Positions 11,595 through 18,875 of a DNA stretch of 64,000 nucleotides are shown in pieces; position 1 is the first letter of the stretch, and each line of letters starts with the position of its first letter. The notes beneath the pieces were generated by a model that searched no databases, had not been told where the DNA came from, and saw only the letters and a list, made by a program, of their open reading frames with translations. The position numbers and the translations under genes were made by a program. The stretch comes from Motilibacter peucedani. GTDB taxonomy: Bacteria; Actinomycetota; Actinomycetes; Motilibacterales; Motilibacteraceae. The stretch is from the NCBI RefSeq assembly GCF_003634695.1, contig NZ_RBWV01000009.1, positions 124,001-188,000 of the forward strand, written 5' to 3'.

Positions 11595-11600
11595 TACGGT
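11595..11600 (+). promoter_or_regulatory. -10 element, probable leaderless transcript
   Basis: TACGGT (TANNNT) lies 6 nt before GTG 11607. This supports both the start codon and a real gene there. Confidence 0.4.
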
Positions 11601-11606
11601 GGGCGC

Positions 11607-11825
11607 GTGGTTCCCGTCCGGCACACCTGCACCGTCGTGCACACCGGCAGCTTCGCCTCCGCCCGGTGCACCTGCGGGTGGCGCGGCTCGGCCCGCCGCA
11701 GCATCGGGCGGGCCCGTGCCGACGGCGCGGCGCACGAGGAGACGGCCGCAGCGGCGGCCGCAGCGTCCGCTCTGCCGGCCCAGCGGACGCGCGACGACGC
11801 ACCGGCGGACCTCGCCGCGCGCTGA
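11607..11825 (+). CDS. Small cysteine-containing protein, unknown
   Basis: A 72-residue product. Its N-terminal half has three cysteines and a CxCGW motif (HTCTVVHTGSFASARCTCGW) followed by an Arg-rich helix and an Ala-rich tail. The spacing (CT, then CTCGW) could bind a metal, but this is inference. The GTG at 11607 is preceded by a TANNNT -10 box at 6 nt, with no ribosome site, as for leaderless genes. The opposite strand is also open here but encodes only Arg/Pro/Ala-rich low-complexity sequence, so I prefer the plus strand. Confidence 0.5.
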   Translation: MVPVRHTCTVVHTGSFASARCTCGWRGSARRSIGRARADGAAHEETAAAAAAASALPAQRTRDDAPADLAAR

Positions 11826-11862
11826 GTCACCCCAGCGCCGCCGAGACCCCTGGGCGCGGCGT

Positions 11863-12576
11863 TCAGGCCCAGATGGCGGCGAGGACGCCGTCCTCGAGCT
11901 CCTCGGGCGGGTCCGGCAGCGAGCGCGCCGCCCCGGTCGCCACCCGCGCCGCGCTCCAGGCCGCGACCGCCGCGTCGAGCACGTCGTCGGGCCCGGCGCG
12001 CTCCCCCGCCTCGCCGAGGTCGCCCGCCAGCTCGATGCCGGCGGCGCGCAGCGCGGCCCGGCGCTCCTCGGAGCCGGCCCAGGTGCGCTTGGGGTGGCGC
12101 GCCGGGGCGCCGGTCAGCACCGCGTACGACAGCTCCGGGTGCACCTCGACGACCCGCGGCCCGGCGGTGCGGTCGCGCAGCCAGGCGTCGACCTCGAGGA
12201 CCTTGGTGCGCAGCGCGTACGCCTGTGCCGAGACCCCCTCGCCACCGGCCGCGCGGCTCCGGGCGTTGGCCTCTGCGTGGGTGGGCGCCTCGAGCGCCGC
12301 GCGCGACGGTGTGCGGAAGACGGAGGAGCGGCGGGCGCCCAGCTCGCGCGCGGCGAGCAGGTCGGCCTGGCGCGGCCCTCCCGCGGACAGGCCGACCGGG
12401 ATGTCGATGCCGACGACGGTCAGTGCCGCCGCCGCCGCGCCGGCTCGCGCGACGAGCTCCGCGGCCCGCGGTGCGAACAGCGCGACCGACGGACGGCCCA
12501 GGGCGAGCAGGACGCCGACCCAGCCGCCGCGGCAGGCGTCGACGCCCAGCACCGGCGGCGGGCCGCCCGCGGCCAC
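11863..12576 (-). CDS. DUF429 family protein (predicted RNase H-like nuclease)
   Basis: The 237-residue protein matches the DUF429 family. It begins VLGVDACRGGWVG, with an acidic residue typical of RNase H-like folds. It then has VVGIDIPVGLSAGG with another conserved Asp, and later VVEVHPELSYAVLTG and HPKRTWAGSEERR. The C-terminal helix has DDVLDAAVAAWSA with more conserved Asps. Activity is not established for the family. The start is GTG 12576, 13 nt after the stop of the small upstream gene, so the two are probably cotranscribed. Confidence 0.82.
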   Translation of the reverse strand: MAAGGPPPVLGVDACRGGWVGVLLALGRPSVALFAPRAAELVARAGAAAAALTVVGIDIPVGLSAGGPRQADLLAARELGARRSSVFRTPSRAALEAPTHAEANARSRAAGGEGVSAQAYALRTKVLEVDAWLRDRTAGPRVVEVHPELSYAVLTGAPARHPKRTWAGSEERRAALRAAGIELAGDLGEAGERAGPDDVLDAAVAAWSAARVATGAARSLPDPPEELEDGVLAAIWA

Positions 12577-12589
12577 GTCGTCGACTGCG

Positions 12590-12814
12590 CTACTTCTTCG
12601 CCGACGCCGACTTGGCGGGCCGGGCGCTGACCGCCCACACGTGCGACATGTGCACCCGTGCCTCGCCCTTGGCCACGGGGTGCGAGACGACCCCGCCCTC
12701 GCGCATCTGCTGGGCGATGACGTCGAGCAGCTCGGGCAGCGGGGTCTCGGCGGGATAGCTCAGCTCGAGGGGCTCGCCCGGGCCGTGCAGGACGATCGTG
12801 TGCGTGGATGCCAT
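12590..12814 (-). CDS. Small protein, unknown
   Basis: A 74-residue protein I cannot assign. It begins MASTHTIVLHGPGEPLELSYP, then a helical segment (LPELLDVIAQQMREGG), and ends in a lysine-rich tail. The fold could be a small alpha/beta unit; no motif is recognised. A TAGCGT box lies 7 nt upstream of ATG 12814, so it is likely leaderless. It lies 13 nt upstream of the DUF429 gene and probably forms an operon with it. Confidence 0.6.
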   Translation of the reverse strand: MASTHTIVLHGPGEPLELSYPAETPLPELLDVIAQQMREGGVVSHPVAKGEARVHMSHVWAVSARPAKSASAKK

Positions 12815-12821
12815 GCCCAGA

Positions 12822-12827
12822 ACGCTA
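12822..12827 (-). promoter_or_regulatory. -10 element, probable leaderless transcript
   Basis: On the minus strand TAGCGT (TANNNT) lies 7 nt before ATG 12814. Confidence 0.4.
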
Positions 12828-12837
12828 GCCCACCGGG

Positions 12838-13599
12838 TCAGCGGCGGGACCCGCGAGAGACCGAGGTGCTGAACTGGTAGTACTCCGGCCGGTAGAGCGT
12901 GGTGCCGAGCTCGAAGGCCACGTCGTCCTGGTCGGAGGTGGTCTGGCTGATGACGAGGACCGGCGCGCCGCTGCGCAGGCCCAGCAGCTTGGCGTTCGGC
13001 GCCTCTGCCGCCGCGGCGGAGACGGTGAGCTCCGACCGGCTCGGCTGCACGTCGAACTCGCTGGCCAGCAGCTCGTAGAGCGAGGCGTCGGTGAGGTCGG
13101 CGCCGCGCAGCGAGCGGAAGCGGCGCAGCGGCAGGTGGCTCGTGGTCAGAGCCACGGGCGCGCCGTCGACGACCCGCAGGCGGGTGACCGCCAGCAGCTG
13201 CGTGCCGGAGCGCAGGCCCAGCGACTTCGCCTGGGCGGGTGTGGCCGCCTCGGTCTCGGTCGAGATGTGCCGGGTCTGCAGGCTGTGCCCCTCGGCGAGC
13301 ACCGTCTCGGTGAAGCTGCGGAGCGCCGAGGGCACCTCGCTCAGGGCTGCGGAGGTGACGAACCAGCCACGGCCGTGGGAGGGGGTGAGCACGCCCTCGT
13401 TGACGAGCTCCTGCAGCGAGCGGCGGATGGTCACGCGGCTCACGCCGAGCTCGGTCGCCAGCACGCGCTCCGGCATGAGGCGGGAGCCCTCGTGGAGGTG
13501 GCCCTGCGCGATCTGGTCGGCGAGGTAGTTGCGCACCTGCACGTAGGCCGGGTCCGGCCCGCGGCTGAGGTCAGGGCGGTCGAAGGACGTCGAGGTCAC
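12838..13599 (-). CDS. GntR/HutC-family transcriptional regulator with UTRA domain
   Basis: The 253-residue regulator has an N-terminal winged helix (about 18-85: YVQVRNYLADQI, then MPERVLATELGVSRVTIRRSLQELVNEG) and a C-terminal UTRA effector domain (about 105-245). The family (HutC, NagR, DasR) senses small acids or phosphosugars. The start is GTG 13599; a TAGGCT -10 box 6 nt upstream indicates a leaderless messenger. A nested dyad at 13620-13657 is a probable self-operator. Its neighbours give no substrate. It could act on the amino-sugar island at 26-35 kb, but I found no copy of its dyad there. Confidence 0.93.
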   Translation of the reverse strand: MTSTSFDRPDLSRGPDPAYVQVRNYLADQIAQGHLHEGSRLMPERVLATELGVSRVTIRRSLQELVNEGVLTPSHGRGWFVTSAALSEVPSALRSFTETVLAEGHSLQTRHISTETEAATPAQAKSLGLRSGTQLLAVTRLRVVDGAPVALTTSHLPLRRFRSLRGADLTDASLYELLASEFDVQPSRSELTVSAAAAEAPNAKLLGLRSGAPVLVISQTTSDQDDVAFELGTTLYRPEYYQFSTSVSRGSRR

Positions 13600-13605
13600 G
13601 CACCG

Positions 13606-13611
13606 AGCCTA
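13606..13611 (-). promoter_or_regulatory. -10 element of the GntR gene
   Basis: TAGGCT on the minus strand, 6 nt before GTG 13599, consistent with a leaderless start. Confidence 0.45.
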
Positions 13612-13619
13612 GTCCCAGA

Positions 13620-13657
13620 GGGACGCTCCTCGTTGCTCATCCAACGAGAATCGTCCC
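13620..13657. promoter_or_regulatory. Nested perfect dyad, probable GntR operator
   Basis: The outer arms are GGGACG (13620-13625) and CGTCCC (13652-13657). The inner arms are CTCGTTG (13629-13635) and CAACGAG (13642-13648). A 3-nt gap separates each outer from each inner arm, so the element is symmetric over 38 bp. It lies directly upstream of the -10 box of the GntR gene, covering its -35 region. Confidence 0.6.
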
Positions 13658-13718
13658 AGTGGTGCCGTGTGGGCCCCGCTCGGCGGCCACTCGGCCGCGC
13701 GTGGGCGAGAATGCGTGC

Positions 13719-13913
13719 ATGAACGGTCTGCGCGTCGTCCTCGGCGTCATCGAGATCTGCGTCGGCGTCGCGCTCGGGCTCGGCGTCTGGCGCGGGCGCG
13801 ACAACGCGCCGGAGGCGATCCGCACGGGCGCACGGCGCGACTGGCGGCTCACGATCGCCATCGCCCTCGTGGTCGTGGGACTCGTGCAGGTCGTCCAGTC
13901 GCTGGTCTCCTGA
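13719..13913 (+). CDS. Small two-helix membrane protein, unknown
   Basis: The 64-residue product has two hydrophobic helices, VVLGVIEICVGVALGLGVW and LTIAIALVVVGLVQVVQSLV, joined by a charged loop (RGRDNAPEAIRTGARRDWR). ATG 13719 is the first start that begins the first helix; no clear ribosome site precedes it. Codon bias matches the region. No function can be assigned. It is divergent from the GntR gene. Confidence 0.6.
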   Translation: MNGLRVVLGVIEICVGVALGLGVWRGRDNAPEAIRTGARRDWRLTIAIALVVVGLVQVVQSLVS

Positions 13914-13949
13914 GCCCGGCACCGTCCTCGCAGCACCACACGACACCTC

Positions 13950-14225
13950 TCACCGCCCCACCGGGAGCAGCACGGCAGCCGGCAGCCACTCCTCGACGAG
14001 GTGCACCCGGTCGCCCTCGGCGACGGCGTAGACGACGCGGCCCTGCCAGCCCTGCGGGCCGCGGCGCCACTCGGCCAGGAGGCCCGGCCAGGTGCCGGGG
14101 TGGCCGGGCGGATCGCTCACCCAGCAGTGCCGTGCACCGGGAGGCTGCGCAGCAGCCGCGGCCCGGGCGGGCTCCGGACGCGGCAGCCCGCCCGTCCAGC
14201 CCCTGCGGTGCATGCCCCCGGCCAC
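13950..14225 (-). CDS. Small LexA-boxed protein, unknown (probable SOS gene)
   Basis: A 91-residue product of unknown function. The C-terminal two thirds look folded: RHCWVSDPPGHPGTWPGLL, then EWRRGPQGWQGRVVYAV and VHLVEEWLPAAVLLP, rich in Trp and Pro. Upstream on the minus strand are a perfect LexA palindrome (14243-14264) and a CATCCT -10 box 6 nt before GTG 14225, so it should be DNA-damage induced and leaderless. ATG 14213 is an alternative start. From memory, similar small ORFs occur beside translesion-polymerase genes in other actinobacteria; none lies nearby here. Confidence 0.65.
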   Translation of the reverse strand: MAGGMHRRGWTGGLPRPEPARAAAAAQPPGARHCWVSDPPGHPGTWPGLLAEWRRGPQGWQGRVVYAVAEGDRVHLVEEWLPAAVLLPVGR

Positions 14226-14231
14226 GCCACC

Positions 14232-14237
14232 AGGATG
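14232..14237 (-). promoter_or_regulatory. -10 element of the LexA-boxed small gene
   Basis: CATCCT on the minus strand lies 6 nt before GTG 14225 and directly downstream of the LexA box. Confidence 0.35.
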
Positions 14238-14242
14238 GCAGA

Positions 14243-14264
14243 CGGTCGAACACGTGTTCGACCG
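14243..14264. promoter_or_regulatory. Perfect LexA (SOS) box
   Basis: A 22-bp perfect palindrome with core TCGAACACGTGTTCGA, matching the Gram-positive/actinobacterial SOS consensus CGAAC-N4-GTTCG exactly. It lies 18 bp upstream of GTG 14225, at the -35 position of that gene, and 13 bp from the stop of the neighbouring gene. Confidence 0.85.
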
Positions 14265-14276
14265 GATCCGGCCTTG

Positions 14277-14699
14277 CTACATCCGCCGGCGCACCCAGGC
14301 CTGGGCACCGAGCGACACCGCTCCGTGGAGCGCCGCCAGCGCGGTGAACGGCCCCGCGTGGCCGTGGGCGAGCTCGAGGACCGCCCCGACGGCGAGCACC
14401 GGCGCCAGCGCGGCGGCCGCCGCGGAGGACGCCGTCGCCTGCACGCGCCGGTCGCGCTCGTCGGCGGCCGGCAGGAGCAGGTCGTGCACGACGTCGCGGT
14501 CGGGGACCAGGCGCGCCAGCGCTGCCCACCCGGCGAAGCCCACCGCTGCGACGACCGCGGCGGGGCGGTTGCCGCCGGCGAGCGCGGCGACAGTGACCGC
14601 GGTGCCCAGCGCGAGCAGGAGCAGCGGCCACCAGCGCGCGGCCCGTGGCTCGCAGTCGACCGCACCGTCACCCGCGGGTTGCTGGGACGTCGGCGTCAT
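14277..14699 (-). CDS. Membrane protein paired with XRE regulator
   Basis: A 140-residue integral membrane protein with about four hydrophobic helices (WWPLLLLALGTAVTVAALAGG; AAVVAAVGFAGWAALARL; ASSAAAAALAPVLAVGAVLEL; FTALAALHGAVSLGAQAWV). ATG 14699 lies inside the upstream XRE gene, a 32-nt overlap in another frame, so translation is probably coupled. Pairs of a short XRE repressor and a small membrane protein are common in Gram-positive bacteria, but their role is generally unknown. Confidence 0.75.
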   Translation of the reverse strand: MTPTSQQPAGDGAVDCEPRAARWWPLLLLALGTAVTVAALAGGNRPAAVVAAVGFAGWAALARLVPDRDVVHDLLLPAADERDRRVQATASSAAAAALAPVLAVGAVLELAHGHAGPFTALAALHGAVSLGAQAWVRRRM

Positions 14700-14883
14700 C
14701 GTGGAAGACCTCCTCGACCGGGGTGCGGAAGAGCCGCCCGATGCGCAGCGCGAGCGGCAGGCTCGGGTCGTAGCGACCGTTCTCGATCGCGTTGACCGTC
14801 TGGCGGGAGACCCCGAGCTGCGCCGCCAGGGCTCCCTGGCTGAGGCCTGCGCGCGTGCGCAGCTCGGCGACCTCGTTGCGCAC
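14668..14883 (-). CDS. XRE-family helix-turn-helix regulator
   Basis: A 71-residue Cro/CI-type DNA-binding protein. The helix-turn-helix is LSQGALAAQLGVSRQTVNAIE, followed by NGRYDPSLPLALRIGRLFRTPVEEVF, a typical short YgzD-like regulator. I chose GTG 14883 (VRNEVAELRTRAG) because this is where relatives begin and because a promoter (TTGACA, 18 bp, CATCGT) ends 6 nt before it. A dyad over the -35 box suggests self-repression. The longer open frame (TTG 14919) would run through the promoter. Confidence 0.88.
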   Translation of the reverse strand: MRNEVAELRTRAGLSQGALAAQLGVSRQTVNAIENGRYDPSLPLALRIGRLFRTPVEEVFHDDADVPATRG

Positions 14884-14889
14884 CTCGCC

Positions 14890-14931
14890 ACGATGCGCCG
14901 CGACAGGACCACCTGTCAAGCGTCCTTGACA
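14890..14931 (-). promoter_or_regulatory. Promoter and operator of the XRE gene
   Basis: On the minus strand, TTGACA (14914-14919), an 18-bp spacer and CATCGT (14890-14895) lie 6 nt before the start codon. The inverted repeat TGTCAAG-N4-CTTGACA (14914-14931) overlaps the -35 box, an ideal site for autorepression. Confidence 0.65.
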
Positions 14932-14952
14932 GCCCGACCGTGCCCGGACACA

Positions 14953-14991
14953 CCGCAGCGGCGCCCCCCGAGGAGGGGAGCGCCGCTGCGG
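14953..14991 (-). terminator. Strong terminator hairpin after the GH3 gene
   Basis: CCGCAGCGGCGC (14953-14964) pairs perfectly with GCGCCGCTGCGG (14980-14991) over 12 bp, with further C/G pairing in the loop. It lies 20 nt beyond the GH3 stop. Confidence 0.75.
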
Positions 14992-15010
14992 GTCGTACGT
15001 GCCGGCTGGC

Positions 15011-18000
15011 CTAGAAGTGGAACGGCCAGGAGGCGTTGACCCAGGTGGTGGCCTGGCCCGCCGTCAGCGTGACGGTGGAGGCGCCGGCCTGGTCGGCGGA
15101 GCCGTTCGGCGTGCCGTTGAACCACTGCGGCGCGTAGCCGCTGGCGGGGTTCACGAACTCGACCTGGTAGTCGCCGGGCGCCACCCCGTCGAACTCGTAG
15201 CTGCCGTTGCTGCCCGTCGTGGCCGCAGGGACCGCGTCGGTGGTGCTGCCCACCGGCACGAGGTGGACCGCGACGCCTGTCGCCGGGAAGCTGAAGCTGT
15301 TGCCCCCGAACGAGATCGACAGGTTCGTCGAGCCGGCGAGGACCGCGGTGGTCGACGTCGGCGCCTGGCCCAGCACCGTGAGGTGCAGCTGCTGGGTGGC
15401 AGCGGGCAGGCCGTTCGACGCGGACAGCGTCACCGCGTACCCGCCCTGGGTGCCGGCCTCCGGAGTGCCGGACAGGGTGGCGGTGCCGTCACCGTTGTCC
15501 TTGAAGGTCACGCCGGTCGGGAGTGCGCCCGACTCGGTGATCGCCGCGGTCGGGAACCCGGTCGTCGTCACCGTGACGGTGCCCGCCGAGCCGGCCACGA
15601 ACGTCGCGTTCGCCGAGGAGGTGATGGCCGTACGCGTGCCGACGCTCAGCACGAACTGCTGCGTCTGCGTCGGCGAGACGCCGTTGGAGGCCGTGATGGT
15701 GACCGGGAAGCTGCCCGTCGTCGCGGGCGCCGTGCCGGCGATCGTCGCCGTCCCGTCGCCGTTGTCGGTGAAGGTGATGCCCGCGGGCAGCGCACCCGAC
15801 TCGGTCAGCGTGGCCTGAGGCACCGCGTTGGTGGTCACCGTGAAGGTGCCCGCCGCGCCGGCCTCGAAGACGGCCGAGGGGTTGGACGTGATCTGCAGCG
15901 GGGCCACGTTGACGGTGAAGTCGGTGGACACCTTGGTGCCGCGGTACTTCAGCGTCGCCGTGACGGTGGCGATGCCGCTGCCGACCGTGCGCAGCGTGCT
16001 GCCCTGGACGGCCACGACGCTGCTGCGGTTGGAGGAGAAGGACACGGTCGCCCCGGCGGGGAGCGGCGTGCTCTTGCCCTTGGTGATGTAGCCGTAGAGG
16101 CTCTGGTCGTCCATCGAGACCGTGAGCTGCGGGTCGATGGTCGTGCCGACCGCGACCTGCACGCGCTGCGCGACCTGCTTGGCCGCGTCACCCGCCTGCA
16201 CCGGCTTGGCCGTCAGGACAGCCGGCTCGGCAGCGATGGTGCCGCTGACCGACAGGGTGCCCTTGAGCTTGACGTCGGTGGAGGACGCCGCGACCTGGAG
16301 GCCGTAGCGGCCCGGGTCGACGACGTACTTGTTGGAGGCCTCGTCCCAGAAGGCCAGCTTGCTGGCCGGCACGCGGAACTCGACGGTCTTGCTGTGGTTG
16401 GCGCGGATGTCGACCTTGTCGGAGGCCAGCAGGCGCTTGACCGGACGTTGCTTCGAGGCGGGCTCGAACGGCGTGGTCGCGTAGAGCTGCGCCACCTCGG
16501 CGCCGTCGACGTCACCGGTGTTCTTCACCCGGGCCCGCACGACGATGTCCTGGTTCGGGTCGACCGCGTCGCGCTGGATGCGCAGGCGCTCGTAGGAGAA
16601 CGAGGTGTAGCTGCCGCCGTAGCCGAAGGGGTAGGTCGGCTTGCCGGTGAAGTACTGGTACGTGCGGCCCTGCGTGGTGGCGGTGGGCCGGATCGTGTAG
16701 TCGCTGATGGGCGGCAGCTGGCTGTCGTTGGCGTACCACGTGAAGGGCAGGTGGCCGCTCGGGTTGACCTTGCCGAAGAGGACATCGGCGAGGGCGTTGC
16801 CCTGCTCCTGACCGTTGTAGGAGCTCCACACCAGCGCGTTGGCCTTCGACTGGAACGCCGAGACGTCGACGGCGCCGACGGTCTCGAGGTAGACGACGGT
16901 GCGCGGGTTGGCCGCGACGGCCTGGCGGATCATCTCCGACTGGGCGCCGGGCAGCGCGATCGTCTCGCGGTCGTTGTCCTCGGCGGAGGTGCCGTTGTCG
17001 GTGCCGGCGACCACGATCACCGCGTCGTAGCCCTTGGCGGCCGCGATCGAGGCCTGGTCCACAGTGGTCAGGCTGGAGGCGGAGGTGCCGCCGGTGACGC
17101 CGGGCAGGAAGTCGACGGTGGCGGCGGGGTTGACTGCCTGCACCGCGGCCTTGATGCCCTGGTAGGAGTCGACGTTGTTCGCCGAGCCGGAGGCAGCCTG
17201 GATGGCCGAGTAGCCACCGAGGTAGAGCCCGCCGCTCGGGTGGCCGAAGTAGCCCATGACCGCGACCTTGTAGGAGCCCTTCGCGGGCACCTGCAGCGGG
17301 AGCAGCGGGTTCTTCTTGACCTTGGAGTTCTTCAGCAGCACCAGGCTCTCGTCGGCCGAGGCGCGGGCCTGGGCCAGACGCTCCGGGGTCTCGGTGATCG
17401 CCTTGTTGGCGTCGCTGCTGACCCAGGTGGTGCCACCGAGGCGCGTGCGGGCGGCCTGCACCCACGGCACGAGGTTCTCGGCGTCGAACTCGCCGGTCTC
17501 GATGCGCGCGGTGAACAGGCGCACGGCGGAGACGTCGACGTCACCCTCGTTGTAGATGTCGGTCTGCGTCTGGATGTGCTGCGCGACCGCGGTGGGGATC
17601 GTGTTGCCGTAGCCGTACTGGTCGGAGTAGCCCGCGTTGCAGTCGAGGTCCTCGCCCGCGGAGTTCGCGAAGGCGGTGCGGCCGTACTGGTCGAGCGGGG
17701 CGGACGCCTCCGGCGGCTGCCAGTGGTGGTCCTTCTGGATGACCTCGACCGCGTCGCAGTCGCTGGTGAAGTAGCCGTCGAAGCCGAACGTCTGACGCGC
17801 CAGGGTGTCCATGAGCTGCACGCTGGCCGCGGCCGGGACGCCGTTGACCTCGTTGTAGGAGCTCATGATCGAGCCGGGGTGCGCCTGCTGGACGATCTGG
17901 GCGAACTGCGAGGTGTAGTACTCGCGCAGCGTGCGCTGGTCCATGTTGGCCGTGCCCTGGCGGCGGTCGACCTCGCTGTTGTTCGCGGCGTAGTGCTTCA

Positions 18001-18637
18001 GCGTCGCGATGGCCTTGTAGTAGCCGTTGGCAGACGGGAGGAGCTTGCCGTCCTGCGTCTGGCCCTGGAGGCCGTCGACGTACTGAGAGGCGAGGTTCGC
18101 CGTCAGCGTCGGGTCCTCGCTCCACGACTCGTCGTTGCGCCCCCACCGCGGGTCGCGCGTGAGGTTGACGGTCGGGGCGTAGAAGTCGAGGTTCTGCGTG
18201 TTGAAGGGCGCGACGTCGCGCGCCTCGTCGCCGATGAGGCTCGACTCCTTGTAGACCAGGTCAGGGTTCCACGTGCTGCCCAGGGAGAGGTCCGAGGGGT
18301 ATGACGTGGTATTGGTCAGGGTCGTGGCGTTGCCCGAGGGCGTCAACGTCAGCGCGTTGATGCCGTGGTTCGCCTCGTTCCACCAGCCCCACTCGGCGAT
18401 CCCCAGCCGGGGGATGGCAGGAGCACGACTGCTGTTCATCTCCGAGGCCTTCTCGGCCAAGGTCATCCGGGAGACCAGGTCCGCGGCCCGCTCGACGGGC
18501 GAGTAGCTCCGGTCGAGGTAGATCGGCGTCTCGGACGCCGATGAGGATGGAGCCGCAGCAGCGGTCGCCGCCATTCCGGCGACCGCACTGGTGATCACCA
18601 CGCCTACCGTGGTGAGGGATGAAGCCCAACGGTGCAT
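15011..18637 (-). CDS. Secreted GH3 beta-xylosidase-like glycoside hydrolase with Ig-like tail
   Basis: A 1,208-residue exported enzyme. ATG 18637 begins a signal peptide (MHRWASS through ATAAAA). The GH3 N-domain spans about 45-340, with WGWWNEANHGINA as in xylosidases and the nucleophile D293 in YFTSDCDAV. The GH3 C-domain spans about 430-640 (VVAGTDNGTSAED) and a FnIII-like domain lies around 660-780. A BIG2-like stretch (about 820-910), two putative Ig repeats (about 912-1090, each with LTESGALP/ITESGALP and DNGDGTAT) and a C-terminal Cna-like domain (about 1090-1208) follow. The added domains are unusual for GH3 xylosidases (about 750-900) and suggest cell-surface or polymer attachment. 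The promoter at 18731-18759 shares an element with the GH8 gene. Confidence 0.9.
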   Translation of the reverse strand: MHRWASSLTTVGVVITSAVAGMAATAAAAPSSSASETPIYLDRSYSPVERAADLVSRMTLAEKASEMNSSRAPAIPRLGIAEWGWWNEANHGINALTLTPSGNATTLTNTTSYPSDLSLGSTWNPDLVYKESSLIGDEARDVAPFNTQNLDFYAPTVNLTRDPRWGRNDESWSEDPTLTANLASQYVDGLQGQTQDGKLLPSANGYYKAIATLKHYAANNSEVDRRQGTANMDQRTLREYYTSQFAQIVQQAHPGSIMSSYNEVNGVPAAASVQLMDTLARQTFGFDGYFTSDCDAVEVIQKDHHWQPPEASAPLDQYGRTAFANSAGEDLDCNAGYSDQYGYGNTIPTAVAQHIQTQTDIYNEGDVDVSAVRLFTARIETGEFDAENLVPWVQAARTRLGGTTWVSSDANKAITETPERLAQARASADESLVLLKNSKVKKNPLLPLQVPAKGSYKVAVMGYFGHPSGGLYLGGYSAIQAASGSANNVDSYQGIKAAVQAVNPAATVDFLPGVTGGTSASSLTTVDQASIAAAKGYDAVIVVAGTDNGTSAEDNDRETIALPGAQSEMIRQAVAANPRTVVYLETVGAVDVSAFQSKANALVWSSYNGQEQGNALADVLFGKVNPSGHLPFTWYANDSQLPPISDYTIRPTATTQGRTYQYFTGKPTYPFGYGGSYTSFSYERLRIQRDAVDPNQDIVVRARVKNTGDVDGAEVAQLYATTPFEPASKQRPVKRLLASDKVDIRANHSKTVEFRVPASKLAFWDEASNKYVVDPGRYGLQVAASSTDVKLKGTLSVSGTIAAEPAVLTAKPVQAGDAAKQVAQRVQVAVGTTIDPQLTVSMDDQSLYGYITKGKSTPLPAGATVSFSSNRSSVVAVQGSTLRTVGSGIATVTATLKYRGTKVSTDFTVNVAPLQITSNPSAVFEAGAAGTFTVTTNAVPQATLTESGALPAGITFTDNGDGTATIAGTAPATTGSFPVTITASNGVSPTQTQQFVLSVGTRTAITSSANATFVAGSAGTVTVTTTGFPTAAITESGALPTGVTFKDNGDGTATLSGTPEAGTQGGYAVTLSASNGLPAATQQLHLTVLGQAPTSTTAVLAGSTNLSISFGGNSFSFPATGVAVHLVPVGSTTDAVPAATTGSNGSYEFDGVAPGDYQVEFVNPASGYAPQWFNGTPNGSADQAGASTVTLTAGQATTWVNASWPFHF

Positions 18638-18650
18638 CGATGCACTCCGT

Positions 18651-18694
18651 TCTGCCCGGGCGTCCTCGCCCGGCGCTCGCCGTAGCCGGGCAGA
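18651..18694 (-). promoter_or_regulatory. Leader hairpin of the GH3 gene
   Basis: TCTGCCCGG (18651-18659) and CCGGGCAGA (18686-18694) pair over 9 bp, enclosing further GC-rich pairing, in the untranslated leader between promoter and start codon. Confidence 0.4.
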
Positions 18695-18730
18695 ATCATC
18701 CCCAGGAAGGGACGTGTCCGGCATCTCGGG

Positions 18731-18759
18731 ACAGTAGGACGACGGTTTGTACAAGTCAA
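18731..18759 (-). promoter_or_regulatory. Promoter of the GH3 gene with TTGTACAA palindrome
   Basis: On the minus strand, TTGACT (18754-18759) and TACTGT (18731-18736) are spaced by 17 bp. The palindrome TTGTACAA (18747-18754) abuts the -35 box inside the spacer; the GH8 promoter has TTGTTCAA in the same place. Confidence 0.7.
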
Positions 18760-18875
18760 GAACAATCTCGGGCCGTCCCACCCACCGGGACGGAGCACGG
18801 TACAGACCGCCGGACGGGCCCTCCGCACGACCCCGTGGTTGGCTAGGGCAGAGCAGGCGACGAGAGGAGCGAGCG

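Noticed and set aside
14999-18304. Open frame of about 1,100 codons on the plus strand
   Set aside because: It lies antisense to the GH3 gene, is made of Arg/Gly/Val/Leu-rich low-complexity text, has no domains, and follows from the high G+C third positions of the real gene.
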